Part shown: positions 63,290-64,000 of the stretch, in pieces
Numbering within the stretch: the first letter of the stretch is position 1
Layout: each line of letters opens with the position of its first letter
Source: Triatoma infestans
Lineage: Eukaryota; Arthropoda; Insecta; Hemiptera; Reduviidae
Reading direction: 5' to 3'
DNA: 64,000 nucleotides
Assembly: GCA_011037195.1 (NCBI GenBank)
Contig: JAAEAF010014820.1
Location: forward strand, 18,190-82,189
Translations under genes and position numbers: made by a program
The notes under the pieces: generated by a model
Databases searched by the model: none
What the model was told of the DNA's origin: nothing
The model's input: the letters and a program-made list of their open reading frames with translations, nothing else

Positions 63290-64000
63290 ATACAGGGTGT
63301 CTCAAGGTATATGGATAACGACTTTTTCTCGGAAACTAAGATAGCTAGAAAAAAACTAAAAAAATGCGTGTCCCCGCATGTTTTTTGTTAGAAATCCAAA
63401 TTTAAGTTGCAAATTTGTTTTGGTGCTTCGAGAAGCGAGATACACGCACCAACTTCATTTTATCAAATGGGGAGGTGTGGTTTTTTATTTAAGAAATAGA
63501 TTCCTCTATTTTTTGTAAGAAAAATTTACTTGAACGGTTTTTTTCTTTGAGCGATATTTTACAAGTTATGAATGAAAACATGATTCCTATAAGAAATTTC
63601 AAAATGATATTATAACGGTTTTTTGATTGAATAAGAAGAAAATTATTATTTTATTATAAATTTTACTCCTCATTAACTACAGATCTTGCTGGAACTGGCC
63701 CCCACCATTAGAGATGTATTTCTTTGGTCGTAAGGTACAATTGGGAAAAAGCATGTGCATGCATCTCCAATGGTGCGGGCCAGTTCAAGTAAATTTTTCT
63801 TACAAAAATAGACGAATATATTTCTTAAATAAAAACCACACCTCCCCATTTGAAAAAATGAAGTTGGTGCCTGTATCTCGCTTCTCGAAGCACCAAAACA
63901 AATTTGCAACTTAAATTTGGATTTCTAACAAATAACTACGGTGACGTATTTTACAGTTTTTTTTCTAGCTATCTTAGTTTCCGAGAAAAAGTCGTTATCC
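63290..64000. mobile_element. Long inverted-repeat element (MITE-like), cut by window end
   Basis: Starts at TATACAGGGTGTCTCAAGG. Arms 63313-63535 and 63783-64000 are inverted repeats of about 220 bp (GGATAACGACTTTTTCTCGG against its complement at the window end). Inside, a second inverted pair, GGAACTGGCCCCCACCATT (63691) and AATGGTGCGGGCCAGTTC (63769), makes a nested hairpin. The CAGGGTGT start is shared with 12190. No transposase frame. Confidence 0.85.

Noticed and set aside
63673..63909. 78-codon minus frame in the inverted-repeat element
   Set aside because: It reads through the arm of a palindrome whose other strand also gives frames; no transposase motif.

Overview
The window looks like AT-rich, non-coding animal DNA, most likely from an arthropod and probably an insect with a large, transposon-loaded genome. 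The grounds are a splice-bounded polyglutamine exon, relics of R1-, I/LOA- and Jockey-type LINEs, a DUF4817-type Tc1/mariner-like transposase common in insects, and several tRNA-derived SINE families. The species cannot be read from the sequence. There are no operons, bacterial signals, CRISPR arrays or intact mobile-element genes. Almost everything recognisable is a decayed or truncated copy of a repeat.

Layout. 1-4330: a family A repeat, a broken R1-clade LINE (+) and the 3' end of an I/LOA-like LINE (-), the two LINEs meeting tail to tail at a (TTA)n tract. 4409-4915 (-): one well-supported host exon, phase 0 on both sides, apparently the second half of a signal peptide followed by a Q-rich secreted chain. 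5138-9150: SINEs and two I-like RNase H relics. 10545-12160: tandem family A copies. 12185-13488: a DUF4817 transposon rearranged head to head. 15556-19330: minisatellite, hammerhead-like repeat, family A, Jockey and RTE-like tails. 22480-26640: more LINE relics, a 25-bp minisatellite and family A. 28495-45520: LTR-like repeats, SINEs, family A, LOA-like LINEs, inverted-repeat elements and a perfect 95-bp-arm palindrome. 45531-46865: a 28-bp satellite attached to a hammerhead-like terminus. 47890-64000: more family A copies, SINEs, hammerhead-like inverted repeats and a long inverted-repeat element cut by the window end.

Three observations stand out. (1) Inverted-repeat families (B and C, with weaker relatives) carry a hammerhead-ribozyme-like core: CTGAnGA, one extra base, a helix II hairpin, GAAA, a tiny helix III, then GTC. 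Helix I pairing is preserved in some copies. They resemble retrozymes or the pseudo-LTRs of Penelope-like elements. (2) Family A is a very abundant non-coding element with a short terminal inverted repeat and internal tandem units of about 300 bp; I can match it to no described family. (3) Satellites in the window grow out of element termini: the 25-bp array from the end of family A, and the 28-bp array directly next to a hammerhead terminus.

Apart from the Q-rich exon I see no host gene. Other exons of that gene, if they lie in the window, were not found. All family assignments come from reading motifs by eye, without database searches.
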